Below are positions 23,138-31,442 of a stretch of 64,000 nt of DNA, in pieces. Numbering within the stretch: position 1 is the first letter of the stretch; each line of letters starts with the position of its first letter. Made by a program: the position numbers and the translations under genes. Source of the DNA: Litoreibacter janthinus (GTDB lineage Bacteria; Pseudomonadota; Alphaproteobacteria; Rhodobacterales; Rhodobacteraceae); NCBI RefSeq assembly GCF_900111945.1, contig NZ_FOYO01000002.1, positions 1 to 64,000 on the forward strand, written 5' to 3'. The notes beneath the pieces were generated by a model. That model did not search any database, had not been told where the DNA came from, and saw only the letters and a program-made list of their open reading frames with translations.

Positions 23138-24205
23138 GTGGCCGTTACCCGCGAAGACGTCTTGGGGCTGCTCAAGACACTGAACGATCCCGTCAGCGGC
23201 GCGTCGCTGGTCGAGGCTGGTTTGGTCAAGGCGCTTACCGTCAGCGACAACAACGCCGTCCGTTTCGTGCTGGAGGTCAGCCCCAGCCACGCCGCCGCTT
23301 ACAGCGAGGTGCGCCAGCAGGCCGAAGACGCAGTGAAAGGCTTGGCAGGTGTCAGCGCCGTGTCGGTGGTGATGACCGCGCACAGCACCCCATCTGCCCC
23401 GCCCGATCTGAATCCGAAACGCGCAGCCCCCTCCGGCCCGCAGAAAATTCCCGGTGTGGATCGCATTCTGGCCGTCGCCTCCGGCAAGGGCGGCGTCGGA
23501 AAATCTACCGTGGCCTCCAACCTCGCCTGCGCGCTTGCGGCGGAGGGGCGGCGCGTAGGCCTGCTGGACGCCGATGTCTACGGCCCGTCGCAGCCGCGCA
23601 TGTTGGGCGTGTCGGGGCGGCCCGCCTCCCCCGATGGTAAAACCATTCTTCCCATGCGCAATTTCGGCGTCACTATGATGTCGATCGGGCTGATGACCAA
23701 TGACGACCAAGCCGTCGTCTGGCGTGGACCCATGCTGATGGGTGCCTTGCAGCAGATGATGACGCAGGTCCAATGGGGCGCGCTGGATGTGCTGATCGTT
23801 GACCTTCCGCCGGGCACCGGTGACGTTCAAATGACGCTGGCGCAAAAGGCCCATGTGGATGGCGCGATCATCGTCAGCACGCCGCAGGATGTGGCCTTGC
23901 TGGACGCCCGAAAAGGCATCGACATGTTCAACCAGCTCAAGACGCCGATCCTTGGGATGATCGAGAATATGTCGACCCATATCTGCTCTGAATGCGGCCA
24001 CGAGGAACACGTCTTCGGCCATGGCGGCGTCGCCAAGGAGGCAGAGAAGCTGGGCGTTCCCCTGCTGGCAGAAATCCCGTTGCATCTGGACATCCGGCTT
24101 GCCGCTGATGGCGGCGCCCCCATTGTGGTCTCCAAGCCCGACAGTGCGCAGGCCGCGGGCTTCCGCGCCGTGGCGCAACGCCTGATCGCTGACGGGCACG
24201 CATGA
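23138..24205 (+). CDS. apbC: Mrp/NBP35-family Fe-S cluster carrier ATPase
   Basis: 355 residues from the GTG at 23138, one base after the DUF6494 stop; this start gives the usual N-terminal DUF59/MIP18 domain (VTREDVLGLLKTLNDPVSG). The deviant Walker A SGKGGVGKST is near residue 115, followed by LLDADVYGPSQPRMLG and DVLIVDLPPGTGDVQ. The CxxC near the C-terminus (STHICSECGHEEHVFGHGG) is the bridging cluster site of Mrp dimers. It probably delivers [4Fe-4S] clusters to apoproteins. Placement between small formate-dehydrogenase-linked genes suggests it serves the iron-sulfur-rich subunits nearby; it may also be a general carrier. Confidence 0.9.
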   Translation: MAVTREDVLGLLKTLNDPVSGASLVEAGLVKALTVSDNNAVRFVLEVSPSHAAAYSEVRQQAEDAVKGLAGVSAVSVVMTAHSTPSAPPDLNPKRAAPSGPQKIPGVDRILAVASGKGGVGKSTVASNLACALAAEGRRVGLLDADVYGPSQPRMLGVSGRPASPDGKTILPMRNFGVTMMSIGLMTNDDQAVVWRGPMLMGALQQMMTQVQWGALDVLIVDLPPGTGDVQMTLAQKAHVDGAIIVSTPQDVALLDARKGIDMFNQLKTPILGMIENMSTHICSECGHEEHVFGHGGVAKEAEKLGVPLLAEIPLHLDIRLAADGGAPIVVSKPDSAQAAGFRAVAQRLIADGHA

Positions 24206-24903
24206 CCCAGCCACAATTCCCGCCGCTGTTCTCTGGCGAAGCCGCTAAGGGCGATCCGTTCGCGCTGGCCTGCGGGCGGGCAGCGGAGGGATGCGACGCG
24301 GGGCTGGTGTTTTATGATCTCGCGCCTGACCGGTTGCGCGCGGCCATCGTCTTCGCGCCGGAAACCGCGTTGCATGACGCACTGGCCGCCCTGCCCGTCT
24401 GCGGCGTGGGGTTCCAGAACGCTTTGGGCGCGCTTGGACCGCCCGAAGTCGCGGTGCATCTGGGCTGGGATGGCCCGATCTACGTCAACGGCGGGCGCTG
24501 CGGGGCATTGCGCGTCGCGGCCTCCCCCAAGGACCCGATGGCAGAGCCGGACTGGCTGGTCGTCGGGCTTGATCTGTGGCTTTGGCCCGCCAGTGAAGAG
24601 GGTGGGTTGACCCCCGACCAAACCGCGCTTTACGCCGAAGGCTGCGCCGAGGTCGACGCGGTGGAATTGCTGGAAGCCTGGGTGCGCCACACCCTTGTCG
24701 GCCTGAACGCGTGGTCCGATAGCGGGCTGGCCAGTCTGCACCGCGAATGGGGCGGTCTGGCCCACGGAAAAGGCACTGACATTGACGTTCTGGGCCATGC
24801 AGGGCATTTCCTTGGCGTCGATGAACATTTTGGTTTGCTGCTGCGCCAAGGCGACACGACGCGGCTGATCCCGCTCACCGAATTGCTGGAGGACTTGCCA
24901 TGA
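24202..24903 (+). CDS. Biotin/lipoate protein ligase-like protein
   Basis: 233 residues, overlapping the Mrp gene by four bases. The visible segments VGFQNALGALGPPEVAVHLGWDGPIYVNGGRCGALRVAASP and HREWGGLAHGKG belong to the alphaproteobacterial biotin/lipoate A/B ligase-like family with a DUF4444-type end. The classical biotin-binding GRGRxG loop is not evident, so activity as a ligase is doubtful. It is cotranscribed with DUF6494, Mrp and DUF6505. Attachment or transfer of an acyl cofactor is the family expectation; a scaffold role is equally possible. Confidence 0.75.
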   Translation: MTQPQFPPLFSGEAAKGDPFALACGRAAEGCDAGLVFYDLAPDRLRAAIVFAPETALHDALAALPVCGVGFQNALGALGPPEVAVHLGWDGPIYVNGGRCGALRVAASPKDPMAEPDWLVVGLDLWLWPASEEGGLTPDQTALYAEGCAEVDAVELLEAWVRHTLVGLNAWSDSGLASLHREWGGLAHGKGTDIDVLGHAGHFLGVDEHFGLLLRQGDTTRLIPLTELLEDLP

Positions 24904-25394
24904 AACTCGCCCGTGCGATCCATTTCGACGAAAGCGACACCCGCGTGTTCCACAGCCCCGCGCGCACCGGCGAATGGTGCGTCTCTGGCGGGTTCGAGTT
25001 CTCCAACTGGTCCGAAGGTGATCTGGTCGGCAAGGCCCGTCAGGCCTTCTCAAACGGGTGGATGGGGTGCGAGACATTCGGGCGGGTCAGCTTCGTCGCC
25101 GTCACCCAGATCGAGCCGTCGGAACGCGACTGGTTGGTCGACCTTCTGGCGCAGCATTTCGTCGACATTTACGGCGCGCCATCGCTGGACGCCGCCCGCC
25201 CCGTCGCCACCGAAGAGGTCGACCACATGGCGTCCCTTTGCGAGGAACACGCGGCCAACACGCTGCTCACCGTGGCACGCGAATTGACTGATGCCGGTGT
25301 GCGCGAAAGCTACCGCGTGATCGAGGCGCAGGACGCAGGGCTAGAGCAGTTCGCTATCCACGGATCTCTGGATGACGAACCGCACCAGCATTAG
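24900..25394 (+). CDS. DUF6505 protein
   Basis: 164 residues, starting MKLARAIHFDESDTRVFHSPA and overlapping the preceding gene by four bases. FSNGWMGCETFGRVSFVAVTQI and the acidic HMASLCEEHAANTLLTVARELTDAG identify DUF6505. No signal or membrane segment is present. It is the last gene of the DUF6494-Mrp-ligase-DUF6505 operon, and its stop lies 25 bases before the left arm of the inverted repeat bounding the AT-rich cassette. Function unknown. Confidence 0.78.
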   Translation: MKLARAIHFDESDTRVFHSPARTGEWCVSGGFEFSNWSEGDLVGKARQAFSNGWMGCETFGRVSFVAVTQIEPSERDWLVDLLAQHFVDIYGAPSLDAARPVATEEVDHMASLCEEHAANTLLTVARELTDAGVRESYRVIEAQDAGLEQFAIHGSLDDEPHQH

Positions 25395-25682
25395 CGCTAT
25401 TCGGGGTCGTTTGCGGGGCGGGGTCGTTTGCAGGAGCGGGCGAAATGACACTCCAAGCAACTTGTCAATCCGGCCCAATTGAACCCTCCTGAGTTTGGGC
25501 CGTCTATGTCATTGATTTGTATGGACCGGAAAATGTCTCAACCAGCCACCTGTTTGAATGGGAAATGAGTTGGTGAGCAGACATTCGTTGCCCGCTATGC
25601 GAACTCACACATCGCGGACGAAGCTGCCCTTCGCGTTGTTATCTTCAACGCCCGCTTTCGGGCGCACAACGGCGAGTAGGGC
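25395..25682. other. Intergenic region with repeats at the left cassette border
   Basis: No gene of 30 or more codons looks real here. It contains a direct repeat of GGGGTCGTTTGC (25403-25414 and 25420-25431), the left inverted-repeat arm, a hairpin CGCCCG-CTTT-CGGGCG (25649-25664), and ATTCG-rich motifs common in Rhodobacterales intergenic DNA. Confidence 0.6.
25420..25451 (+). repeat. Left arm of a 32-bp imperfect inverted repeat
   Basis: It begins GGGGTCGTTTGC and ends GGGCGAAATGACAC. The reverse complement of 28001-28032 has the same two blocks (12 and 14 bases identical) joined by a diverged linker of about six bases. The arms enclose 25452-28000. Confidence 0.75.
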
Positions 25683-26078
25683 TCATTTTTTTGAGTTTGC
25701 GATCCCCGAAAATACAACGACGTTGTATCCGTCTGGATCATAAAAATACAACTCACGATGGCCGTGCGATTGATCGACTGGTCCTAGTGAAACCTCATGG
25801 CCCTCGGTCGAGAACTTCTTTGCCCACTCATCAACATTTGCAACAGAGAAATGGATTATTATGCCTCTCCCCCGAAACTTCTCTTTCTCTAAGCCGTTTA
25901 AGTTGCCTGAAAACTTGTCTGGGGCGCGATGCAAGTACATTTGCATGCCGTCCGATTGAAGAATTGCAAAACCAGCGGTGGGCCTCACTTTGAGGCGTGC
26001 AAGGCCAAGTGACTCGTAAAACCGAACGGACGCGTCAACATCGGACACGTACATTAGAATCCCTGTTCCGCCGGTCAC
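25683..26078 (-). CDS. VOC-family (glyoxalase/bleomycin resistance-like) protein
   Basis: 131 residues with the paired beta-alpha-beta-beta-beta modules of the VOC superfamily: ILMYVSDVDASVRFYESLGL, then GIIIHFSVANVDEWAKKF and ELYFYDPDGYNVVVFSG. His and Glu residues at the usual strand ends (YLHR, IIIHF, HRELYFYDPDG) could bind a metal. Its start overlaps the stop of the upstream secreted-protein gene by four bases, so the two are expressed together. Base composition is more AT-rich than the flanking operons, consistent with the cassette being acquired. Substrate unknown. Confidence 0.85.
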   Translation of the reverse strand: MTGGTGILMYVSDVDASVRFYESLGLARLKVRPTAGFAILQSDGMQMYLHRAPDKFSGNLNGLEKEKFRGRGIIIHFSVANVDEWAKKFSTEGHEVSLGPVDQSHGHRELYFYDPDGYNVVVFSGIANSKK

Positions 26079-27658
26079 TGCAATCTCACTGCGTCAGGGA
26101 ACATCTTTAGTCGTTCGCTAATCGTCGGAACCGGGATCCGAAAAACAGCCCCAGTACGATCCGGACCTGCATTTTGATCTGTCAGAAAAAGGTAATCCCC
26201 GTTCCACGAGAATTGTGTACCCATCGGACTGCGAAGAGGTGCGCCGCGCCAAAGTACCCCTGGTACGCCACCAACCGGATCAAATAGTGAAATGCTTTGA
26301 GTAGTGCCATCTGCGGAAGCGAACACGAATGGCTCGTACCGATTGATTGGCGTCCGCGCGCCTGCATGCTTGTTGTCGCGAGCGACCGCACTTGCGTTCA
26401 AGTCCTTTAGAAACCTCTCTACATTCTGACTCGTTACTTTACCGACATCATTGATGGTCGTGACACTCAGCTCAAAGTTGGGGTTATCGACATCACTTTC
26501 GATAGAAAATGACAATGTGCCAAACTGGTCGAGATCGCCAGCGGTAGCAACAAACTCATTTTTGCCGTTTGAAAATGTGGCTCCGTCTCCTGATCTAATT
26601 ACAATTGACGTTGCGGGGTTGATGCCGTCAAATTTCAGAGAAACTAAGGAATCCTCTCGATAATGAACCTTCTCCAATGGACCAAGAGAAAGAGGTTCTT
26701 CCGACAGTATTTCCGTCAAGAAAAAACCGGGAAGCCCAGATTGTGGCAGGTATCCAAGGTCCGAGTTATCCCATCTACCACCATCGATGTCGATCAAGCG
26801 AAGATAGAACCTGTCGTTCAAGGGAAATATGCACGCACCTATAAGAGTAATAAACCTATGATCTGGGAACAGTCTTTCTGGCTCTCCTCCTTCTATTGGC
26901 AGCGCAAATAATGCTCCTGAGAGAAATTCTTCTTCCGGAGCCTCAGGGCGGGCATAGGGTTCGCCTGCTGCCCAATCCGAAACAATGACGGTATTGCCAA
27001 TTACTGTGACACCCTCTGGGCTTCTGAAAGGAGCGCCCTCATGTAAGACGCGGGTCGCGCCTGGTGTCCCGTCCTCATTGACTTCGATGGCGAATACTTT
27101 AGCCCCAACTCCCGTACCAGGGCTGCGAGGAACCGGTTCCTCGCCGTAGTCCGCGACTATGAGTTCATCTCGCCGACCATCATCATATCTCTTGTAGAAT
27201 AACCACTTCGAATTTTCGAGCAGAGGGCCACGGTAGAATATCGAAAGATCACCAGAATCAGGAAGCAATTTCCAAATTGTAGCAGGTTCGTTGTGGTTTG
27301 AGTCTTTCCCTGTGTCTGAGATGAAAAGTGCTTCATCGCCAAGCACTATTCCCTTCGTCTGAATTAGAGGTGGGCCTATCTTGATTGGAGTCGGTCGAAA
27401 GGACTCCGTAGGCATTACAAGACTGTCGGAAATCTGATCGCCCAAACTTAAGAAGTCGACCGAGCCATTTTCTCTGCCTTTGTAAATCGAAGATAACGAG
27501 GATATTGAGCCGATCTCTTGGGCGCCGAACCGGCGTTCCAAATGGGGTGAAGTCTGAAATACTGGGGTAACTGAAACATCCTGAGCAACGGCTTGGTGGG
27601 GCGCGAAGCCCGAGAGGGTTGCTGTTCCAAGTCCAAGTGCAAAACTCATCCAACGCAT
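26075..27658 (-). CDS. Secreted protein of unknown function, probable beta propeller
   Basis: 527 residues with a signal peptide ending PHQAVAQ. Repeating motifs such as GDEALFISDTGKD, GNTVIVSDWAAGE, DELIVADYGEE and NGDYLFLTDQNAG, each a hydrophobic strand followed by D or SD, look like blades of an NHL/SMP-30-type six-bladed propeller; IFYRGPLL, VLHEGAPFRSP and LWRGAPLRSP repeat one blade edge. I know no named family. It is coupled to the VOC gene and lies inside the repeat-bounded AT-rich cassette, suggesting horizontal gain. A periplasmic or extracellular hydrolase or binding role is possible, but no catalytic residues can be assigned. Confidence 0.75.
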   Translation of the reverse strand: MRWMSFALGLGTATLSGFAPHQAVAQDVSVTPVFQTSPHLERRFGAQEIGSISSLSSIYKGRENGSVDFLSLGDQISDSLVMPTESFRPTPIKIGPPLIQTKGIVLGDEALFISDTGKDSNHNEPATIWKLLPDSGDLSIFYRGPLLENSKWLFYKRYDDGRRDELIVADYGEEPVPRSPGTGVGAKVFAIEVNEDGTPGATRVLHEGAPFRSPEGVTVIGNTVIVSDWAAGEPYARPEAPEEEFLSGALFALPIEGGEPERLFPDHRFITLIGACIFPLNDRFYLRLIDIDGGRWDNSDLGYLPQSGLPGFFLTEILSEEPLSLGPLEKVHYREDSLVSLKFDGINPATSIVIRSGDGATFSNGKNEFVATAGDLDQFGTLSFSIESDVDNPNFELSVTTINDVGKVTSQNVERFLKDLNASAVARDNKHAGARTPINRYEPFVFASADGTTQSISLFDPVGGVPGVLWRGAPLRSPMGTQFSWNGDYLFLTDQNAGPDRTGAVFRIPVPTISERLKMFPDAVRLQ

Positions 27659-28031
27659 CGCGAACTCCTTGGCAAAGAAAATTCTTTAGATGCACCTTAT
27701 CACTACTTTGTGGCATCCTCCAAACAGCACTTATTGCGCCTCAGCGGAATCGCGGATTCTGAGCTCAAGCAATTTTCGAGATTGTTGAGTGCGCCATATC
27801 GCCATATAAATGTTGGCGAAAGCGGCACGGTAGCTATCACCGTCCAACAACCGCTCTGACGCCAATCTTCGTCAACGCGCGTAGGCTCCAGCTTTTGAAA
27901 ATGACATTCGCTGCAAGGCGGAAACTTGGTAGCTTTGGGCTCCGACCTGCCATTCGCTGCGATATGTGTGAACGGCTGCTATCCGAAAATCTTGTTTAGC
28001 GTGTCATTTCGCCCAGTTCCGCAAACGACCC
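27659..28031. other. Intergenic region at the right cassette border
   Basis: 373 bases between two minus-strand genes. Apart from the short fragment listed at 27710 there is no convincing gene. The right part (27900-27985) carries ATTCGCTGC motifs on both sides of a short core, of the degenerate intergenic type seen in Rhodobacterales, and then the right repeat arm. Confidence 0.55.
27710..27859 (+). pseudogene. Possible remnant of a Crp/Fnr-type regulator (N-terminal fragment)
   Basis: A 49-residue frame from a GTG at 27710 reads HLLRLSGIADSELKQFSRLL then APYRHINVGES. That resembles the opening helix and first strand of the cAMP-binding fold in Crp/Fnr proteins, which usually start with a leucine-rich helix, LSDxELxxL and an AGE turn. 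No further cNMP or HTH sequence follows the stop. No good ribosome site is visible. It could be chance coding. Confidence 0.25.
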
Positions 28032-28032
28032 C
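28001..28032 (-). repeat. Right arm of the 32-bp imperfect inverted repeat
   Basis: Reads GTGTCATTTCGCCC followed by AGTTCC and GCAAACGACCCC on the plus strand, the reverse complement of the left arm at 25420-25451 with a few linker differences. Its outer edge touches the stop codon of tupA. Confidence 0.75.
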
Positions 28033-28838
28033 TATTCGGCCTTCGCGTTGAACACGAACAACGTCTCGCCGCCGATGGTGTAGCCGTCAATCAGCGCCTT
28101 CGCCGTGTCGCTGACCAGCCAGTCTTCCAGCTTCATCGCGAGGTCGTTTTTGACATGCGGGTGTTTGGCCGGATTGACCGGCAGGAAGGCATATTGGTTG
28201 AACAGCGCCGGATCGCCGGAATAGAGCAACGCCAACCCGGCCTTGTTGCCGAACTTCAGCCAGCTTGCACGGTCCGACAGAATATAGCCGTCCATGCCCG
28301 CCGCGGTGTTCAGCGCGGCCCCCATGCCAGCGCCGACCGCGTTGTACCAATCCCCGAACGTCGCCGCGTCCAGTCCGGCGGACTTCCAGACGGCAAGCTC
28401 TGCCTTGTGGGTGCCGCTGTCGTCGCCACGGCTGACAAAAGCGGGCTTGGCGTCTGCAATGTCCCGCATCGCTTCCACGACGGAGCCATCATCCGCGATG
28501 CCCGCAGGGTCCGCCTTGGGGCCAATGACCACAAAGTCGTTATACATGATCTCGCGGCGGTGGGTGCCATATCCTGCCGCCAGAAACGCCTCTTCGGCTT
28601 TGCGCGAATGGACCAGGATCGCGTCCACATCGCCTGCCTCGCCCAGCCGGATCGCTTGCCCCGTGCCCACAACCAGAAGTTGCACATCAAGGTCCAGATC
28701 CGCCTTGATCTGCGGCAGCAAAACGTCTGCCAAGCCAGAGTTCTCGAACGACGTTGTCACTGCAAGTTTCATATCCTCTGCCGCAACAAGGGTTGTAGAG
28801 GCAGAAAGGGCGACAATAGCTGTTAAAGTCTTGATCAT
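28032..28838 (-). CDS. tupA: Tungstate ABC transporter, substrate-binding protein
   Basis: 268 residues with a Sec signal ending TTLVAAED. The mature protein opens LAVTTSFENSGLADVLLPQI, the TupA anion-binding loop (TTS), and contains VGTGQAIRLGEAGDVDAILVHSRKAEE, FVSRGDDSGTHKAEL and YILSDRASWL, all conserved in TupA. These separate it from ModA. It should bind tungstate, possibly also molybdate, in the periplasm. It is the last gene of tupB-tupC-tupA, overlapping tupC by four bases. The nearby formate dehydrogenase is the obvious consumer. Confidence 0.9.
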   Translation of the reverse strand: MIKTLTAIVALSASTTLVAAEDMKLAVTTSFENSGLADVLLPQIKADLDLDVQLLVVGTGQAIRLGEAGDVDAILVHSRKAEEAFLAAGYGTHRREIMYNDFVVIGPKADPAGIADDGSVVEAMRDIADAKPAFVSRGDDSGTHKAELAVWKSAGLDAATFGDWYNAVGAGMGAALNTAAGMDGYILSDRASWLKFGNKAGLALLYSGDPALFNQYAFLPVNPAKHPHVKNDLAMKLEDWLVSDTAKALIDGYTIGGETLFVFNAKAE

Positions 28839-29548
28839 TCGACAATATCTCCGCGCAGGAAGGAAGCGAGTTCCGGGGTTTTGGGGGCATCAAAAAAGGC
28901 CGGTGCAGCGGCCGAGTCGTGTATGCGCCCACTCAAAATGAACAGCGCATCGGATGCAAGTCGCTTCGCCTGCCCCAAATCATGGGTGGCCATTACAATG
29001 CGCGTGCCACTGTCGCGGGTGGCCAGCAAAAGGGTCTCGAACTCGCGGGTCGCACGACCATCCAGATTGGCGCAAGGCTCATCAAGAAACAGCACCTCCG
29101 GCTGCCGGATCAGTGCCCGTGCAAGGGCCAGTTTCTGCCGCTCCCCCCCCGACAGACGCGTCGCTGGCGCCTGCGCATGGCCGTCCAGACCGATGCGCTT
29201 GATCCAGTCGGCCACCCGTGGCTCAGCCTCGCGGCGCGACACGCCAGACAGCCGCAAAGGGTAGTGCAGATTGTCCGCCACCGACCGGCGCAGCATGATC
29301 GGCGATTGGAACACATAAGCCTGCCGCTCCCGTGCGCGGTCCTCATCCATCGACCAGTCCACGGTGCCGCCGCTCAACCGCTCCACCCCGTGCATGACCC
29401 GCAGGAGGGTGGTTTTGCCCGACCCGTTCGGCCCGACAATGATCGTCAGCCCCTGTCCGTCCAGCTCCAGATCAACCGGCCCAAGGATCGTCTTTCCGCG
29501 GCGCCGCACTTGCGCGTCACGCAGCCGCAGGGGGAACAAGCTGCTCAC
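28835..29548 (-). CDS. tupC: Tungstate ABC transporter, ATP-binding protein
   Basis: 237 residues from the GTG at 29548, which overlaps the tupB stop and has GGGAGG upstream. Longer in-frame starts would run back through tupB. Walker A is GPNGSGKTTLL, the Q-loop is YVFQSPIMLRRSVADNL, the signature is LSGGERQKLALARALI, Walker B is VLFLDEPCANLD and the H-loop MATHDLGQ. It powers the TupB permease on the cytoplasmic face. The start of tupA is embedded in its last codons. Confidence 0.9.
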   Translation of the reverse strand: MSSLFPLRLRDAQVRRRGKTILGPVDLELDGQGLTIIVGPNGSGKTTLLRVMHGVERLSGGTVDWSMDEDRARERQAYVFQSPIMLRRSVADNLHYPLRLSGVSRREAEPRVADWIKRIGLDGHAQAPATRLSGGERQKLALARALIRQPEVLFLDEPCANLDGRATREFETLLLATRDSGTRIVMATHDLGQAKRLASDALFILSGRIHDSAAAPAFFDAPKTPELASFLRGDIVE

Positions 29549-30249
29549 CACAGACCCTCCCGTTCCGTGCGCGACAGCCAGTGGATCGCGAAGTTGACCA
29601 ACAGCGCCAGCCCGATCAGCACAAAGCCCAGAGCCAAGGCCAACGCGAAGTCGCCCTTGCCGGTTTCCAGCGCAATCGCGGTGGTCAGAACCCGCGTGAC
29701 ATTGTCGATATTGCCGCCGACGATCATGATAGCCCCGACCTCGCCAATGGCCCGGCCAAACCCTGCCAGCGCCGCCGTCAAAAGGTTGCGCCGCCCGTCC
29801 CACATCAGCGTTTTGACCCGCTGCCATTTGGTGGTGTTCATCGAGATCAGTAGATCGTGGTATTCGGCCCAAAGCTCCCGCATCGCCTGATGGGTGATCG
29901 ACGCAATCAGCGGGGTGATGATGATGACCTGCGCAATGACCATCGCGGTGGGGGTAAACAACAGCCCCAACACGCCGAACGGGCCGGATCGTGACAACAT
30001 TAGGTAAACGATCAGCCCGACAACAACAGGCGGCAGCCCCATCATGGCGTTGACCACGGCAATCACCAGACGCCGCTGCCTGAACCGCGTGATCGCGAGG
30101 TAGGTGCCCAAGGGGATGGCGATACAGCAGGCCACAACCAAGGCCGAAAGCGTCACCTGCAAAGAGCGCAAAGCGATGTCGATCAGCTCTGGATCCAGCG
30201 CAATCACAAGCCAGAACGCCGCGCGCAGCCCTTCGAAAATTTCTGTCAT
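29545..30249 (-). CDS. tupB: Tungstate ABC transporter, permease
   Basis: 234 residues with five or six membrane segments (LQVTLSALVVACCIAIPLG, VIAVVNAMMGLPPVVVGLIVYL, VIAQVIIITPLIASI, FALALALGFVLIGLALLVNF). The EAA-type coupling loop AAALAGFGRAIGEVGAIMIVGGNI is of the ModB/TupB class. It is the first gene of the tup operon, 113 bases from the replication gene. No molybdate/tungstate-responsive ModE-type operator was recognised upstream, although I could not search systematically. Confidence 0.9.
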   Translation of the reverse strand: MTEIFEGLRAAFWLVIALDPELIDIALRSLQVTLSALVVACCIAIPLGTYLAITRFRQRRLVIAVVNAMMGLPPVVVGLIVYLMLSRSGPFGVLGLLFTPTAMVIAQVIIITPLIASITHQAMRELWAEYHDLLISMNTTKWQRVKTLMWDGRRNLLTAALAGFGRAIGEVGAIMIVGGNIDNVTRVLTTAIALETGKGDFALALALGFVLIGLALLVNFAIHWLSRTEREGLW

Positions 30250-30362
30250 GCCGTCAGCACGTCCCTGCCCAATCCGTCGACGCCGGTGTTTCCACCTTCG
30301 TTGCTAGGAGTGTTGGCATCGGCTGTCCAGTGCAGCAGCCCAGAATGTCGCCCCCTGCCCCG
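30250..30362. other. Gap between tupB start and the replication gene stop
   Basis: 113 bases that must contain the tup promoter on the minus strand. No dyad or strong promoter motif stood out. Confidence 0.35.
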
Positions 30363-31049
30363 CTACTCGGTGATAATCACCTGTGACACACCCGCCTCCA
30401 CGCTCTGGCAGACGCGCAAGAGCTTAGTGGCGAAATGGGATTGCACATAGGCCGCGTGGAACCTGCTTGGCGCGAGCAGCGTCATCCGCCCGCCGCTGAC
30501 ATCCGTGCATTTCAACGCATGGAACCAGCTGCCATAGTTCGCAGGGTCTTCACTATGCAGCACCGCTTGCGCCAAGGCCCACGCGGTCCCGTCTTTCAGG
30601 TCCGGCGCAGGTACCACGCCGCGCGCAGGCATCGGCACGATCTGACCGCTTTCCGGCTCTGGCCCGCCATGCATCCGCAGGTTGAAATCCGGCCCGACCT
30701 TGGACCAGTCATCGCTGGTGTCAGACATCATGCGATCGAAGTTCATGGAATATTCGGTGACACGGCCCCGCGCGCCCTGACGTCTGACAACCAGCCAGCC
30801 CATCGCGCGCAGCTTGGCCATCTCGCGCTTGACCGTTCGCTCGTCCACCGACCACATCTGCGCAATCTCGCGCTGACCCACAGCCAACTCGTTCCGCTGC
30901 CAGTTATAGCGCGCGGTGATCAGCGTCAGCAGCCTGAGAACCAGCCGGTGCTCGTGCTTGCCCCGCGCCAGTGCATAGGTGCCCAGTGCGGTGATAATAT
31001 CATATTTGCGTGCGGCGGCCTGACGCCCCACAGCTTTCGGAGATTGCAT
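30363..31049 (-). CDS. DnaA-like plasmid replication initiator
   Basis: 228 residues from the ATG at 31049 (GAGGG upstream). The N-terminal half has a winged-helix/HTH segment, VGQREIAQMWSVDERTVKREMAKLRAMGWLVVRRQG, suited to binding origin DNA. The C-terminal ~60 residues, WFHALKCTDVSGGRMTLLAPSRFHAAYVQSHF, resemble the N-terminal domain of chromosomal DnaA, which recruits the helicase; there is no AAA+ ATPase domain. This is the layout of the DnaA-like replicases of Rhodobacterales plasmids. It is transcribed away from parA across a 517-base region with repeats and an AT-rich stretch, the probable origin. Confidence 0.82.
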   Translation of the reverse strand: MQSPKAVGRQAAARKYDIITALGTYALARGKHEHRLVLRLLTLITARYNWQRNELAVGQREIAQMWSVDERTVKREMAKLRAMGWLVVRRQGARGRVTEYSMNFDRMMSDTSDDWSKVGPDFNLRMHGGPEPESGQIVPMPARGVVPAPDLKDGTAWALAQAVLHSEDPANYGSWFHALKCTDVSGGRMTLLAPSRFHAAYVQSHFATKLLRVCQSVEAGVSQVIITE

Positions 31050-31277
31050 GATTGCCCTCGAAATCGCATCGACCGTTTCGGATAGATGCCTGCCTGCTCT
31101 TTAAGAACCTTTAACGGTTCGGTCGCCGGGATTGATATTTGGCAACGCCTTTCCCGATCTATCTGTGATTTGCGTCCTCAAACCCGATTCTGTCAAGCCC
31201 TCGTTCTCGAGATTGCAGTCCTCATACCAAAATCAAAAGATAAAAATGGTATCTTAGGTATAGGGGGCCATGCAGTG

Positions 31278-31343
31278 TGTCCCCTATTGAGACAGTTTTG
31301 TCCCCCAATATGCAGCGGGGACCTTCAAACTGTCCCCCAATAT
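31278..31343. repeat. Iteron-like repeats TGTCCCCCAATAT
   Basis: Two exact 13-base copies (31299-31311, 31331-31343) 32 bases apart and one weaker copy at 31278-31290, so the spacing is 21 then 32 bases, about two and three helical turns. They lie next to the AT-rich dyad and are candidate initiator-binding sites. Confidence 0.6.
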
Positions 31344-31442
31344 TTAGCAGCTCTCCCTATCGAATGGCGCGAGTCGGCTGGGACGCAGAGAATCACCGGA
31401 GCACCAATGAGGCTTGGGGCAGCACAGTTTTTGCCATTCCGT

